From: Brienomyrus brachyistius
Taxonomy: Eukaryota > Chordata > Actinopteri > Osteoglossiformes > Mormyridae
Direction: 5' to 3'
Length of the DNA: 64,000 bases
NCBI RefSeq assembly: GCF_023856365.1
Contig: NC_064537.1
Span: forward strand, 4,809,732 to 4,873,731
Translations under genes and position numbers: made by a program
In this document: positions 39,501-54,200 of the stretch, piece by piece
Numbering within the stretch: position 1 is the stretch's first letter
Layout of the letters: each line of letters begins with the position of its first letter
The notes under the pieces: generated by a model
Seen by the model: the letters and a program-made list of their open reading frames with translations, nothing else
Databases searched by the model: none
What the model was told of the DNA's origin: nothing

Positions 39501-42135
39501 CCAGCCGTCACACGGCTCATCGTTCTTACGTGATGTCGTTTGTAGGAAAGACTGCAAGCTGTATGGAAAAACTGACAGTCTGATTTAATGGTAGGTGTGG
39601 CGGGGCGTAAACCCAGACTCCCCCTGGTGGTCATTGATGCCAGTGCATGTCAGGTTTCTGAAGTCTGAGCACAGAGTCCAGTGCAATAACAGTAAGTAAA
39701 TTAAGTGCTACTACGTGGCATTTTCTGCGTGCGCAGGCTCGCTGTGTGCTGCCACTTTATTTCCCTGTGTAAGGATTTGTGTTTATCTTTGGTCCTTGTG
39801 GCAGCTTCTCTCTCTTTGCTAAGCTTGTCTCCTTATTTAAATTTTCTTCCAGGTTGTGTCTGAATGTGCCTAGTTCGTTGTAGGACCCCCCCACACTTGT
39901 GTTTCTCCCTTAAACAAAGTCACCACCTGAGTGATATTTCGCTTCATCTTGTGGCTTTAGGGGGCGTCATGCCACTTGGAAGCTTCCGGCCTTTTGCTTG
40001 GTCTCCCGCTACCCGACGGGCCGTTGTGCACAGCTTCTGCTCCTGTGTGACGCCCATATGGGGGAAGGTGTGTCCGCCATCGGTCGGACCTTAATATTAC
40101 GCAGCGTGTGTGTTTGGAGTGACATTCTTCCTCTTGTCACCCACATCACACCCACGTGTGTTTTTGTAATTATCACCCGGCAACTTGCAGGGTCGTGTAT
40201 CTGATTGGGTGTCGCTTGGATGCCCTTATATGAATGTCCACCAGGTGGCGTGGTTGTTAATGTACCTAGAAACATCTTGGAATATTAAAGAAATTTATCA
40301 ACATGTATAAAAGGATTCTGCTGCTTACGTAATATTTGCAGCGAAACTAATGCAATAGAGAATAACTGGAGAAACAGCAGGTGAGCAACCAGCTGAATAA
40401 CAGTGTTAAATTTTTGTATGATGGAGGCAATAACGGTAATGATGCCGAGATCGTCTGACGGGTCGCTCTCTTTAATACGATACCTCTGGTGCTTCGCACA
40501 TCAAAAAGCCGCAGGCACGAATCTCTCCTGTTTGTTTAATGAGGATCTGGATGCCCCAGTGCATCGTGGGTTGGGAACTGTCAGCACCACTCTGAGCGCC
40601 AGTAGGAGTGCAGTCAAACGGATCGGCAAGGCCCCGGGCTGCGGGAAACCCGCCGTGAGCCACTGCTGTAAACGGCAATCCGGCATGGGTGACTGAGCGA
40701 CAGCAAACATCGCCGAGGTGTGTTTTGTGCGAGTGCTTGTGTGTGTGCTGTGCGTAATGGAGAGCAGAGCGCGAGGGCTGGCAAGTGAGTGTTTACTGCC
40801 AGAACGATGCCGAATCTATTACGCAGTGAGAGGCTCCACTTTTGCCCTGAGGGGATTCGCAAAGCCGTCCCCGAACCCTCTCTGGAGCCGGGCCTTCTTA
40901 ACTCTGTGTGTTTTGGATGCCGCACGGCGGCTCAGAGTCAGGGAGATGGGAATCTGCATGTAGTTGGGCCGTCATAGCCAGCTTCCTGAGAAGATCAGTG
41001 TGAGGTGTTCATGCTATGCCCTATGTTGACTCTGCAGTCCCTTCACTGCACCCTCCAGTGATTGTGTGGTGCATTACAGTTCTACCCCCCTCCCACCCTA
41101 CAGTAACTCCACAGTTCCCTCTTGATGCTCTCCAGTGACTGAACAGTGAGTTATAGTCCTCCTACAGCTCCCCAGTGCCGAACAATGACCCTACAGTCCC
41201 CTCACAGCACCATCCAGTGACTGTGCAATGCATTACAGCCCTCCCACAGCTCCCCAGTGTCCTACAGTGATCCTACAGTGAACATTCTGCAAGTTACAAT
41301 GATTCTCATACAGCTCAACAGTGCTCCACGTCGTACGATTGCCTTCTGATGCGTCTGGTCGGCATGCGACAGCAGCGTGTATTTATGGGATGTTCGTGTG
41401 TCGGCAGGCGGAGATCCGCTCGAGCGCAGGGTTTCAGATGCAGTTCTGGATCCACGGCCCAAAATAGACCTGTTAAAAAAAAAAAGAAAGCAATGGAAAG
41501 AAGTGGGCTGTTCTGCATTTTAAAGAGCTCCTCTCAGACGAGCTGAGGACTGAAGCACCTACTCTTACGGAGCACTGTTATCTAAGCGGAGCAGGCCAGG
41601 CCGAGGGGGCGAGGCCTCTCCACGCCATCACAGTCGGCAGGTGGGGGTGGGGGGCAGGGTTGTTGTTTCTGTGTCCCCCCCCCCCCCAAAAAAATAAAAA
41701 CAAAACAGTTTCTTCAGGGTCCTCTGTGCCCCAAGTGCAGTGACAGTGTATGACCAACAGGGGGCCGACGGGATTGAGTGGCTGGTAAACACCCCCACCG
41801 GGGGAAGCAAGGCGTCTTGATTGGCCCCGAGGTGCCACACGGAACGTTTGTTGTTTTCCTGTTTTTTCCATCCTGGTTGGACAGTGGGGGGGTGACCTGG
41901 GGCATTAAGGAGGGGCGGCTGGCGAACGGATGGTGACACGGAGGAGCCATTCAGGGGTAATATCAGCTCCACTTGCCCTCCATTGCGAAAGGTGAGACGC
42001 AGCCTCTGCCCAGAGACACACAGGTGGTTTGTGGGGACGGAGCTGAGCGATTCGAGGTCAGGAGAACCTCAACTGAGGGTGCAGTGGAAGGACCCCCTCC
42101 GAAAGCAGCAGCCTGCGCTCAGAGAGCACTGAGCT

Positions 42136-42208
<73 letters not shown>

Positions 42209-45200
42209 CGACACTCAGTCACACAAACACTCGCACACACAACGATAAATACCTTTGTGCTTTTCGGTTTTCGTGAGCACTTTGTGGTTTCAAACCACGT
42301 TCCTACAAAACCCAGAATTTGTGCCATTTCTCTTTGCAGAAGAGTGGATTATAAATGGTGGTGATTGTCTGTCTGAATGAGCCCACAGAGCTCTTCAGGG
42401 TTTAACATCTGTAGGAATGTGTTTGGAAAACGCATCGACACAACTACAGCAGACCCTGCCCCCACGCACACACCCGCAGAAACCCACACACTCCCATCTT
42501 GCGGTGACCATTTTGCTTAGATTTTGCCAGTTTATTGGGTGATGTCTAAAAAGGCTGCTGACCTCAAATTTCATGAAATGACCAGGTGGAACCCCAGAAC
42601 TAGAACTTGATACGAGTTCTTGGTGCAGTGGAAACCAAGCCGAAAGGTTCTGATGGTGCCAGTGTGGGTTGTGACACACTTACTAGTCTGGATGTTGGTT
42701 TGGTTCTGATTTTGGGATTTGTGAGAATAAGCCAGCAACACGTTGTGGCAATTTTCCAGAGCAAGGATTTGAAAATGCTGTGAATAAGAAGGTCCCTTTA
42801 GTAAAGATGGATTTGTCACAGAAAAGTATTGCCTGTCCCTGTGTCTGTGTCCCTGTGTCTGTCCCTCTGTCTGTGTCCCCTTGTCTGTGTCCCCTTGTCT
42901 GTGTCCCCTTGTCTGTGTCTCTGTCTGTGTCCCCTTGTCTGTGTCCCTCTGTCTGTGTCCCCGTGTCTGTGTCCCCTTGTCTGTGTCCCTCTGTCTGTGT
43001 CTCTGTCTGTGTGTCTCTGTCTGTCCCCTTCAGTATTCCTGTCTCCCTCTGTCTGTCCCTCTGTCTGTGTCTCTGTCTGTATCCCTGTGTCTGTCCCCCT
43101 TCAGTATTCCTGTCTCCCTCTGTCTGTGTCCCTCTGTCTGTGTCCCTGTGTCTGTACCCCTTCAGTATTCCTGTCTCCCTCTGTGTCCCTGTCTGTCCCT
43201 CTGTCTGTCTCCCTCTGTCTGTACCCCTTTCTATACCTCTCTGTGTTCCTACATGAGTGGTTTCCATGCCGCACATTGAAAGCTGCAGCAGTTAAGGGTT
43301 CAGTTCTCTGTCAGTTATATAAGTGCTCTGTCTTTCCCTTTTGTAGACCAAACTCATTGGGTTTGTAAAATGTGATAATTTTCTTACATAATGAACAATT
43401 ACTCGCTTTCTTCTCTCGTTGCCAAATCGGCTCTCCGCCATCAGTCTGGCCAAAGTAACAGACGATCACCGGCCACATGTTGTGACCGCCTTTCCAACGA
43501 GAGCCCCGTAATCCGCGGAGACGGACGGTGAGCCTTGTTGCTGTGGCAACCCTTTGTGGCGATCGACTCTAAGAAGTGGTAAAGTGAATCTGAGCAGTGT
43601 GATTTGCAGTCGCTGCCGCCCATCGCCATGGATACAAAGTGGCCCTCCTTTGTTGTGGAACGTGGCCCTCGCGGTGTATAACGAGAGCACAGTTCATGCT
43701 CTTTATGTACGGCTCAGAAATGACACAGGTCATCACAGACCCGACGCGGTAATCTTTCGATGGCCACCTGCTGATGGTTCCATTCGCGTCACGAGCTATG
43801 GTGATTATTAGGCTGGTCTTTCTGTATTCGAGATGCCCCTCGTCTATGCGCCTCTCAGATTACCCAGTCCGGTCTTCGACTAGGGACAGAAGCGTGCAAA
43901 GGTTGTTCTCATTCAGAGGGTGGAAGAGGAGGAGGAATATGTCCGTTGCGCCCTGACCTTATCTCCGGGGTCTGTGTGACCTGTAATCCTGCTTTTGATT
44001 ATGTCATGGCCGGAAAATGAGTCCGTCCCCCCCAGGCATTGATCTGCTCCTCCCCCACCTCTCCATCTTGGTGCTCGCTGATTTCTGTGTCAGCTTGTCC
44101 CTCACTTTGCATTTGCACTGACTGTCCTTCCAGCTGTAGTCACTCCCTCCTGTTGTTCTCATCGACCAAGTACTTGTTCTAGAACTTTCCGGAAGTCTCC
44201 GGCGTGCGTGGTTTGCCTCTTGCCACTCCCCCTTTCCTCCCTCCTTCCGGCTAACACTCTAAACCCCCACTTCCAGCCTCCATGGTCACTGACTTACTCC
44301 CCATTAGTCATTTTTGTCCAACAACCAGTACACCCTCTGCCCCAGTGGTTTAATCGAGGTCCAGGTTTCGATTGGCCAGAACCACAGGCTGCTCGGCTGC
44401 TTCATTTCGGCTGGGCTGTGTTCCTCTGCCCTGAAGCCCGTGGTCCAGCACTCCTCCTCCTGTCAGCCGTCACTCTCTGCCTCATTGCCCTGTGCCTCCT
44501 CCAGCACGTAACAGACGAGGGAGCTACTGATGGCGCCTTGATGCCCCCTCGTGGTAATTTGCCCCAAAAAAGTGGCCCCTAGGGAGCGGACTGTTTTTCT
44601 CGTTGCTGAAAAACGAGTAAACGTGAAAAAGCGGATGATGTTGGGACAATGACAAATGCCCTATATAACAAATGTTGTTTTGGGTGTGTCTGTCCTCCAC
44701 TCCATTAGATTAAAATGTAGGGACACTCTCTTCAAGGGATATTGATTTCCTGACACCCCCGGGATCAAATATGACACCCTAACCCCCATCCCCTTTCAGA
44801 CAGACATCATAATCCAAGACAGGAGTGGGGGGAGGGTGGTTGAAGAATATCCTGTAAGAGTTTGGAAATAATTGAATTTACTCTGGAGTGAGTCCAGTGT
44901 CCTGATGGAATTGTCAGGAGAGCTTCCTGCATGGGTTCCTAGGACAATACACACATGCTATACAATGTCATTAGTGTGGGCCAGTGGCGCCCCCTCCTGG
45001 CCATCTCAGGAGGTACCTAAGGATGTCAGTTGGGAGCCGGAACTTGGCCAGAGGAGCTGGAGGAGGTGGCTGGATTAGAGGGAGGTCTAGGCACCCCTGC
45101 TCAGACTGCTGACCCCGTGACCCGACCCCAGATAAGCGGCGGAAAAAGGATGGATGGATGGAATTTGACCTTTTTGTTGCTGCTGCCATTTTTTGTCCTT

Positions 45201-48200
45201 TGGGCAGCTAATTCTAATGAATTAGAGCTTTGCCGGCTTTGGTAGGAGCCTCCCTGTGAGGGTCCGGGAGGGGCCTGGTGGAGAATGCCCCCCTCCCACT
45301 GCCTGCACGCAAAGAAGCGCTCGCAGAGCACGGTGTGAGAAAATGGATTGAAGTTCTTCTCAGATACTCTGCCTTCCTCAGGGCACTGTTCAGTGCCTCC
45401 TTTAATGAGGGCTCAGCGAGGCACACTGGCTGGACTGTCGACCCGCTGGCGCCGCCCTGCTGGGCTGTAAAAGAACTGCAATCGTTTTGTTTGTGAATCG
45501 GAGTGGTGCTGATGTAGAAAACACATGATATTGAAGCCATCGCGTGTGTACACACCTCTTGAGGGTAGGATCGATGTGCTGACTGTGGTCCGCTGTAGCT
45601 GGTGGCTGATTGGATCATTTTGGCTGCCCTTCGCGTTCGCCATGACAGTCTACCTGGCCCATGTAGCATTAGCAAGAGTTAGTGCATTGCACCTAAAATC
45701 AGGAAAGGAGAACAAATGCGTCCGTCTGTACATGTATTTGTACATGCTTTTATAAACATGGGGGCATTTGTGGGAAAATCACCCCACAAGGATAGTGAAT
45801 TTGAAATCTGAGACTGCAATGCGATGTGCTTACATGTTACATTCACCTGAGCCTGGATTCCGTTACCTTCTGTTCATTGGGGGCAATTGGTCCCCCACCC
45901 TGCCTAACCAAGCCCTACACAGACGCGGTCATCTGTGAAGTTTCGCCTCACCGCTCAGCCAGGGCATGTGCGCAGGTACCCAGCCGGCCAGGGCATTTGC
46001 GCAGGTACCCAGCCGGCCAGGGCATGTGCGCAGGTACCCAGCCAGCTGGGCCTGAAGGACTGCGGCTCGTGCTGGGAGACCCACCTGTGACATCAGCGCG
46101 GAGTCACAGCCACGCGTCTGCATGAGTGCTCTGCTGTGACTCTGCTATGAATCTGCTCTGACTCTGTTCTGACTGTGTTTGAGACTCATGGCTGGCGTTC
46201 TACTGATGGGGGGGGGGGTGGGGGGGGGGATTCAAAGGCAGGCGGATAAACGTCGTCCTGCTGGTTTGGAAATTACAAAAATGAATGTGGAAAGACAACA
46301 AATTTAAAAGAGTTGTTTGTGGTGCTCGAACATGAAAGACAGAAAGATTATTTATATGCTGGGCAGGTCCTGTTTGCGCATTTGGATATTTAGCGAGGCG
46401 TTTGACTGTCCCCCCCCCCCCCCCTTCATGTTGTTTTTTCATTCTTGTCACAGCTGTTTGTTGCCTGAGGTGACTTGCAGGTCAGCGGCTGCGGACACGC
46501 TGCGTAACGTACCATGAAATGCGGTAAACGAATAGCAGCGTGAGGTCAGCCTTGTAACAGCAGCACGCAACATGACTCGCTAACCTCAGCCGAGTTTCAG
46601 GAACAGTGATGTGAAATCGAAAGGGTGATTCACGTCGGATGTTAATTACCAGCGACCGCCCGCTCCTGTTTGGCATTTGCAGTTCCCATCTGCTACATGC
46701 ACCCACCTGTCCCAAGCCGTAACGCTAACCCCGAGGTAGATGCCTGTGAGTTTGGTGAGCTTGGGAGGGGGGGGATGTGTCTGTGAGCTGGCAGAGAGAC
46801 CGGTTTAAGTGAGCTTGTGTGTCACCGTGGCAATTTAATTGCTGTCCTGGGCCAGCTGACAACTGAGGTAATGCACTTGATTGGAGCTGCTCACGTGTTT
46901 GTTTCGGCCGCAGTCAGCGGGAGCCGCTGTTGTGTTCTGGGTGTGATGCGTTCACACGCTGGGGAGCAGCTTGTGGTCCTTTAAGTTCACCGTTTCGGTC
47001 ATTACTGTGTCTCTTTCTGTCCTGGACACTCGGAGATGAGCACGAGATGTTCTGCTGTGGAACCTGATCTGCACCCCCTGCCCTGCAGATGGCCATTACC
47101 CAGAATCCCCCTACAAACTTTCAGATGTTTTATCCACCTTGTGCATGGAGCGCATTGGAATGCAAAGTCGCACGAACAGATTGGATGTTGATCAGGCTCT
47201 GGGGCGCCTGATCGGATGCCGGGGGGGGGACCACGAGGCACAGAGGCCAGGGGTGGGAAGGAATGCAGCACAGTACAGTAACGGCTGAATAGCAGCTGTC
47301 ACTCTCGGTTATATTAATGTTTACCTTTGGGTCCAACCAGTCAGTGATTGGTGGCCTAAGGTAACCCCTCCCCCCATCGAATTTGGGGCTCCTCTTCTCC
47401 TATCGTCACCTCTTGCCCTCCTTATCCCCACCACTCTCCACTGCCCAGCCTCAGCAATGTTCACGGAGACTGGGGCAGAATTCAAGGTCTCGGAGGGGTG
47501 GGGTCTGGGGCGTGGCCAAGACTGGAGAGGAGGGGCCACTGCATGGTGGAACCAGGTAAGACAGGCTGCAGTGCCAATGACATCATCTCCACCTGCAGCC
47601 AATGAGAGAAGGGCCCAGAAATCTAAGACGTTTTATCTCGTTATCTCAGTGGTGACCGTTTTAATCCAACGTTCTTTCCTGTTCTTTTTCTGTTCCCAGA
47701 ACAAAGTGCTGAACATCGACGGGGCAAAGGTGAAGCTGCAGGTACGATGGACGGGAAGGGGTCTCAGATCGCGGGCTGAAGAGCCACTTTGTTAGATACA
47801 CTCCGGGGCTGAGAGCCTGGGGGGCAGAGAGAGGCTGTGCAGTCAGGGGGGATGTGGGGCTCGCTGATTAGCGGGGGGGCCGCCTGACCCCAGCAAGGCC
47901 CTCCGTCAGCCCATCAGCGGGCTAGGCTACTGCGTTTGGGGGTGAAACATAACCCCCCTTGTTTTAGTGTGTTTAATCGCACGGCTGGAGGTCTTTACCC
48001 TGTTTTTGTGGTTTTTACCCTGTTTTTCGTCATGTCCGCCTCTCTCCACAGATCTGGGACACGGCTGGCCAGGAGCGATTCCGCAGTGTTACACACGCCT
48101 ATTACCGTGACGCCCATGGTGAGCCTGCTGCCGGACCCCCTCCCACTGCCCCCACGTCCCCAGTCCCTCCCCGTATGACTGTGTATCAGATCCCAATTCC

Positions 48201-51200
48201 CCACCTGAGGCCATTCACCGGCACCCCCCTCCCCCACCTTCATCCTCACCTGTTACTGCTCTGAACCCCGGACATTATGAATATTGGAACATAGATCCAG
48301 ATTATGAAGAGCCTTTCTGTTGGTAGAGCTAGTAAGTCTAGTTTTCTATATCTATACCCCATCCATACACAAAGCCAGCTGAACTAATGGCATTTCTAAG
48401 CCATTCCACTGAGAATAATTAGCCAATGGGAGTGTTGCACTGAGGAGGGCGGGGCCTTGGCATTGCAGGTACCTCCCTGCATTGGCTTCATGGAGAGAAG
48501 AGAGTCACTGAGAGATGGTGGGGGTGGGGTACCACTGCTGCCCCCCTCCCGCTGAAATGACATCTCTGAACCCGCATCCACACCTCGTCCACGTGACTGG
48601 TGATGCCCAGCAGATAAGCTCGATTTAAAGCCAGTCAGTCGATTTAAGCCATTCATCTGCACGGTGGAAATCATCTGGCTTTAATTCAGCCCAGACTGAT
48701 TTTAGAGCCCATGGAGTGAAATATTTACTGCCTGCGTGGCGCTCTGGGGGCCGTCGCTCGTTAGCGTTAGCGAGTCAGGAGGTGCACTCAATTCCTCATC
48801 GATTCAGACACGCACATTCTGCACTTTAAGGGTATTTGCATACAGTTCGCTGTCACCATGTAGAAACTACAGCCCACTTTATACATAGTTAGTTGGATGT
48901 CCCTGTTTGAAATGCACAATTCCTGGGCAGCCCCCGATGCTGAGTGTCCTCCCTGTTATGCAGCGGGGGCTTGTTGCGGGGGCTTGTCCCCCCTCTGTTT
49001 CCTCTTCAGCAGATGGAAGACGTGGCGTGATCCTTGGCGGTCAGGTGACTTACTGGGCCATTACTTTAGCTGTATGTGTGAGGTTATCGTCTTGCTCTAG
49101 GATGAGTTTGGAGACATTCGCTTGAACCTAAGCAGGTGAGATGTTTCTGTGCAGCGACTGCCCTTCGGTGAAGATGAGTTAGCAAGGAGCCAGAGACAGT
49201 CAATCACTCCTCTTCATGCTCCATGCTTTCTTCTTGCTGTCGCTCTGATACAGATTAATCTTGGTCTCGTCTGTCCGTAAGACCTTTCTAGAATTTTGCA
49301 GACTCTTAAATCCTCTTTGCAACCTGTAATCTGGCCATCCTGTCCTGCTGGTTTGCCTCGTTGCATTGCAGCCTCTGTATTTCTGTTCCTGAAGTCTTCT
49401 GCAGATATTAGTCTCTGACAGACACACCTGCCTCCTGACTTTTTAATCTGTTGGACCGGCGTTTGGGGATTTTTCTTCACTCTGCTGCAGATTCTTCCGG
49501 CCTGCCAGTCCCTTTGCAGTTGCTGAGCTCATCAGTGCTCTTTTTCTTCTTAATGACTTTCCAACCAGCTGATTTTGGCTGGTGGCTCTTACGTTTTTCA
49601 GTCCTATGATGGCTTCTTTGACTTTGACAGACCGAACTCTGACCCTCCTGGCAACTGGGGCCTGCAAAGGTGACCGGTAGCTTAGCAGCCAGCCTGTTCA
49701 CCTCTCGCCTGCACCGATAAGGCGATTAAACACGCCTGAGTGGTCGCAACAGCTGCGAAGCCAAATGTCCCAAACATTACGGAGCCCTGAAATGGGGGAC
49801 TGTGTATATAAAGAGCTGTAATGCTTTCATGGTGAGACCGAAATGTACACAAATACCCTCAGTTTATAGTCTAGGATGTGCACTTTAATCACAAGTGAAT
49901 TGCTTGATTTATAAATTTAAAACTTTTGGAGCGCAGGGGTAAATCAAGGACAAACGTGTCTTTGCCCCAGTTACCATGGTGGGGGTTGTATGGCTTTGTT
50001 TTGTTTTCCTTTCTTGGCCCTAAGAATACCCCCCCCTGCCTTTTTATAACCCCGCCCCTAACCCTAATTGCTTATTGTTAGTGCTTCCCATTGGTCAATG
50101 GTAAATGGACTGCATTTATATAGTGCTTTTCTACTCCTACGAGTACTCAAAGCGCTTTACAATTCATGCCTCACATTCACCCATCCACACACCCATCCAC
50201 ACACCAGTGGCGGAGGCTGCCATGCAAGGCGCCAACCTGCTCACCGGGAGCAATTTGGGGTTCAGTGTCTTGCTCAAGGACACTTTAATGGGGACAGGAG
50301 GAATGAGGGCTCGAACTTGCGACCCGCCGGTTACTGAACGATAGCACTGCCTCCTGCGCCACTATCTTCCATTTCTGGGGGCGGGGCCTCGGTTCTTTTC
50401 ACTGCCCAATCATGCTTGTTTTTGCCTAATTAAAATGATGTGATGTGACCAAGGTGCCGTGAAAACATCTTAAGCGACTCGACCATTAATAGGCTCCTTC
50501 ACCCGCAGGCTGGCATTAAGGTCATGGTCTGCAGCAGGCACTCAGCGGCAGGTAGCCCCTCCCATGTCCGGCCCTCATGTCCCGCCTCCATACCCCATTC
50601 CTCCATGCCCCGCCTCCATATCACACTCGTCCATGCCCCGCCCCCATATCACACTCGTCCATGCCCCGCCCCATATCACACTTTTCCCTGCCCCGCTCCC
50701 ATATCACACTTGTCCCCGCCCCGCCCCCATATCACACTCGTCCATGCCCCGCCCCCATATCACACTCGTCCATGCCCCGCCCCATATCACACTCCTCCAT
50801 GCCCCGCCCCCATATCACACTCCTCCATGCCCCGCCCCCATATCACACTCCTCCATGCCCCGCCCTCATATCACACTCCTCCATGCCCCGTCCCATATCA
50901 CACTTGTCCATGCCCCGCCCCCATATCACACTTGTCCATGCCCCGCCCCATATCACACTTGTCCCCGCCCCGCCCCCATATCACACTCCTCCATGCCCCG
51001 TCCCATATCACACTCCTCCATGCCCCGCCCCCATATCACACTCCTCCATGCCCCGTCCCATATCACACTCGTCCATGCCCCGCCCCCATATCACACTCGT
51101 CCATGCCCCGCCCCCATATCACACTTGTCCCCGCCCCGCCTCCATACCACATTCCTCCATGCCCCGCCTCCATACCACATTCCTCCATGCCCCGCCCCCA

Positions 51201-54200
51201 TATTACACTCGTCCATGCCCCGCCTCCATACCACATTCCTCCATGCCCCGCCCCCATATCACACTCGTCCATGCCCCGCCCCATATCACACTCCTCCATG
51301 CCCCGCCCCCATATCACACTCCTCCATGCCCCGCCCCCATATCACACTCCTCCATGCCCCGCCCCCATATCACACTCCTCCATGCCCCGCCCCCATATCA
51401 CACTTGTCCCCGCCCCGCCCCCATATCACACTCCTCCATGCCCCGCCCCCATATCACACTCCTCCATGCCCCGCCCCCATATCACACTCCTCCATGCCCC
51501 GCCCCCATATCACACTCCTCCATGCCCCGCCCCCATATCACACTCCTCCATGCCCCGTCCCATATCACACTCCTCCATGCCCCGCCCCCATATCACACTC
51601 CTCCATGCCCCGTCCCATATCACACTCGTCCATGCCCCGCCCCCATATCACACTCGTCCATGCCCCGCCCCCATATCACACTTGTCCATGCCCCGCCTCC
51701 ATACCACACTCCTCCATGCCCCGCCCCCATATCACACTCCTCCATGCCCCGCCCCCATATACTGCAGTTGAACCAAGGACCCTGCCCATTGCCTGGGTCA
51801 CCCCCGCCCCCCGATACTGAGCCCTAAAAAGTAAGCAGCTCCACCTTGAGGAATTTCACCTCGCTGGCCTGGGGGGTGTTCTCCTCCCTAACACGTAAAA
51901 TGAAGCTTCACCGCCTTAATGGTGCACAGATGTCAGCAGCTGGGTAGTGAGTGTCCCCTGTGTACAGCAGCAGTGACAGTGACAGGCACTCGTACCCGTG
52001 TTGTTTGCACAGGGAGTCTCATGTTCCCTCCATCCCCCCCCCGACTCCCCTGACGCCGTCTGTGCTCCCTTGAATGCAGATTAATTTAATTTGCATCACA
52101 GGCATTAATAGGCGCCCGTTGTTTCACCAAATAAAAGCGCCTGGGAAACAATCAGAGCGGAAAGGTTCTGGAAAGCATCGCTTCCGGCAGGAGGTACTTG
52201 TACGCAACCCTCCCATATCCCGATGGAGTTGGAATAAATGTGCCTGAGATCAGAAGGTTGCTGGTTCAAATCGTATATGCTATCTGGACCTCAGAAGGCC
52301 TTGTTAGCGTTCCCAGCTTTGGCCACCCTAACTCCGTTCCATCCCTAGATCCCACTCAAGCTTGCCGTGCGCTCTCCTGTTCTTTTATGTCCACCCATAA
52401 ATTTAGCAGAGCCTTAAAGGGATGGGTGGCTGTCTGACCTGCCCCTTTAAGACACCTCCCACAGTCCTCTTTGTTTTGCTCTTGGTCCCGCGTTGATGCC
52501 AATTTGAAGCCGTAATTCTTCCGTGATGTGAGGCGGTGACGAACATCAAGTACCGTCGACGGCAGGGAAACATCAAGAGACGATTGATGATAATATTAAT
52601 GACTTTCATACGATGCAAGGAAAACCAGCACGATAACAAAGAATCCGTCGCTGGCAATAATGCTTTAATGGGATTAGCATATAGATCGTTCTCGGCAGGC
52701 TCTAATTTGTCAATTGATTAACCTCTCGCTCACTTTGCTCCGTCTGAATTTTTACTCCATTAGTGTTTCCTGTTTTTACACCCCCACTTCGTCCTTTCCC
52801 ACAGGCGAGGCAGATCTGACCCCCACCCCGCCTCATGCAGCGTTTATGTGTCCTGGAGGGCAGAATACATTGAGGTTATTTCCTGTAAAATAATTGTTTT
52901 ATTTATAAATCATTTCTTTCTTGTGATTGGCTGGCACCAGGGCTTCCCTGCTAGGGATTGGCTAGCTCTGCGCCCCATTGTGAGTGAATCACTGGCATGA
53001 GAATAGGCCGTAATGGACCTTGGAGCTATGTTCTGATTAACAATGGACTACTGAAGCAGGTGCTGATTGCTTTGAATCTCACGTGTCTGTGTGTGTGTGG
53101 GGGGGGAGGTGGTGTTGGGCGTACCCTGTGTTCCTCACCAGAAGCTGCTGTCGGAGAATGTTGAACATTTTGTACCCTAGTTCGCTTGGGAACAGTGGAG
53201 GCGGTATTGAGCAACATCAGCTGGTGTCGCGAGGGATTTAGGGGCCCCTCCTACAAATGAGGGGGGACTTGTCCTATCTACAAATCGACTGCCAGGTTGT
53301 TTAGAATAATAGAAATGCCTTATTAATTAATCCCTCGTGGGGAAAAATTCTCTCTTCGTCTTCCCCATCTCACCCTCCATAAGACACACAGACACACATA
53401 CAGGTGACAGCAAGCTTGGGGGTCACAGCACAGCCAGCATGCAGCAGTCCTGGAGCTGGGGGTTAAGGGCCTTGTTCAAGGGCATAGCAGAGGCATCAAT
53501 ATGCCAGCTTTGGGATTTGAACCAATAACCTTCTGATCACAGGCAGAGAGTCGAAACCTGCAGAGCCACACAGTGCCCAATAGGGCTGGGTCATGCATCA
53601 AGATTTCACCTCTGGATTCTCTGTTCTAGCTTCAGTATCAGTGCTCAGGTCTCATGGGTCCGGCCTCAATCTGGGTCTCAACCATTCTGCCTCCGACTGC
53701 TGCTCAGAAAAACGCCCAGAGACACATTGGAGAGCAGACACTGAGTATCATGCTTCCTGCGGTGTTCAGGAGGAGGAGGAGGATCAGCCGATAGATCTCA
53801 GGCGAGGCTCCTTCGGAGAGGCCGGTGCTGCCTCTCTGTGAGTGACGGAAGTGAGATGACTGACTGGCAGTAACACACTTACCCTGCGAAGGGTGACCAG
53901 TTAATGAAGCTCACCGATTGCCTTCAATTAGAGATCACTACACACTTGTATCGTTTAACCCTGAAGAGGGTGTGGAGGCTGGCCTGTGTCCCGGTTGCCA
54001 GATAACACGAGGAGAGGCGCCTCTGCAAATGAATGATCCCCAGCTGACCAATTAATGGAAGCAGGTACAACGCCCTGGAGAATTATCCGGCATCTTAGGC
54101 TCTCTTTTATTAGCCTACTGTAGCATTGGGACATTGTGTGTGTCATTTCCTCACACCTCCACAGCTGGGCGTTCGAGCCCCGCCCCCGTTGTGTGGGCGG

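Larger units (their letters stand above)
38663..47699 (+). other. rab26 intron 2
   Basis: 9.0 kb. It contains a degenerate CTCCAGTGACTG/CTACAGT tandem (41030-41290), a CA tract (42138-42206), a CTGTCTGTGTCCC array (42835-43250), a LINE 3' end (45030-45162), a 29-bp triplet (45958-46045), and G and C runs (46207-46228, 46410-46423). 38700-41000 and 43300-45000 hold nothing I recognise. Confidence 0.82.

Noticed and set aside
44208..44582. 124-codon hydrophobic ORF in rab26 intron 2
   Set aside because: No family resemblance and only an average open stretch in GC-rich intronic sequence; no promoter, splice or poly(A) support was seen.
50524..51827. Three overlapping ORFs of about 416 codons, all on the plus strand
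   Set aside because: All three frames of the 28-bp unit are stop-free, so these reflect repeat composition rather than coding selection.
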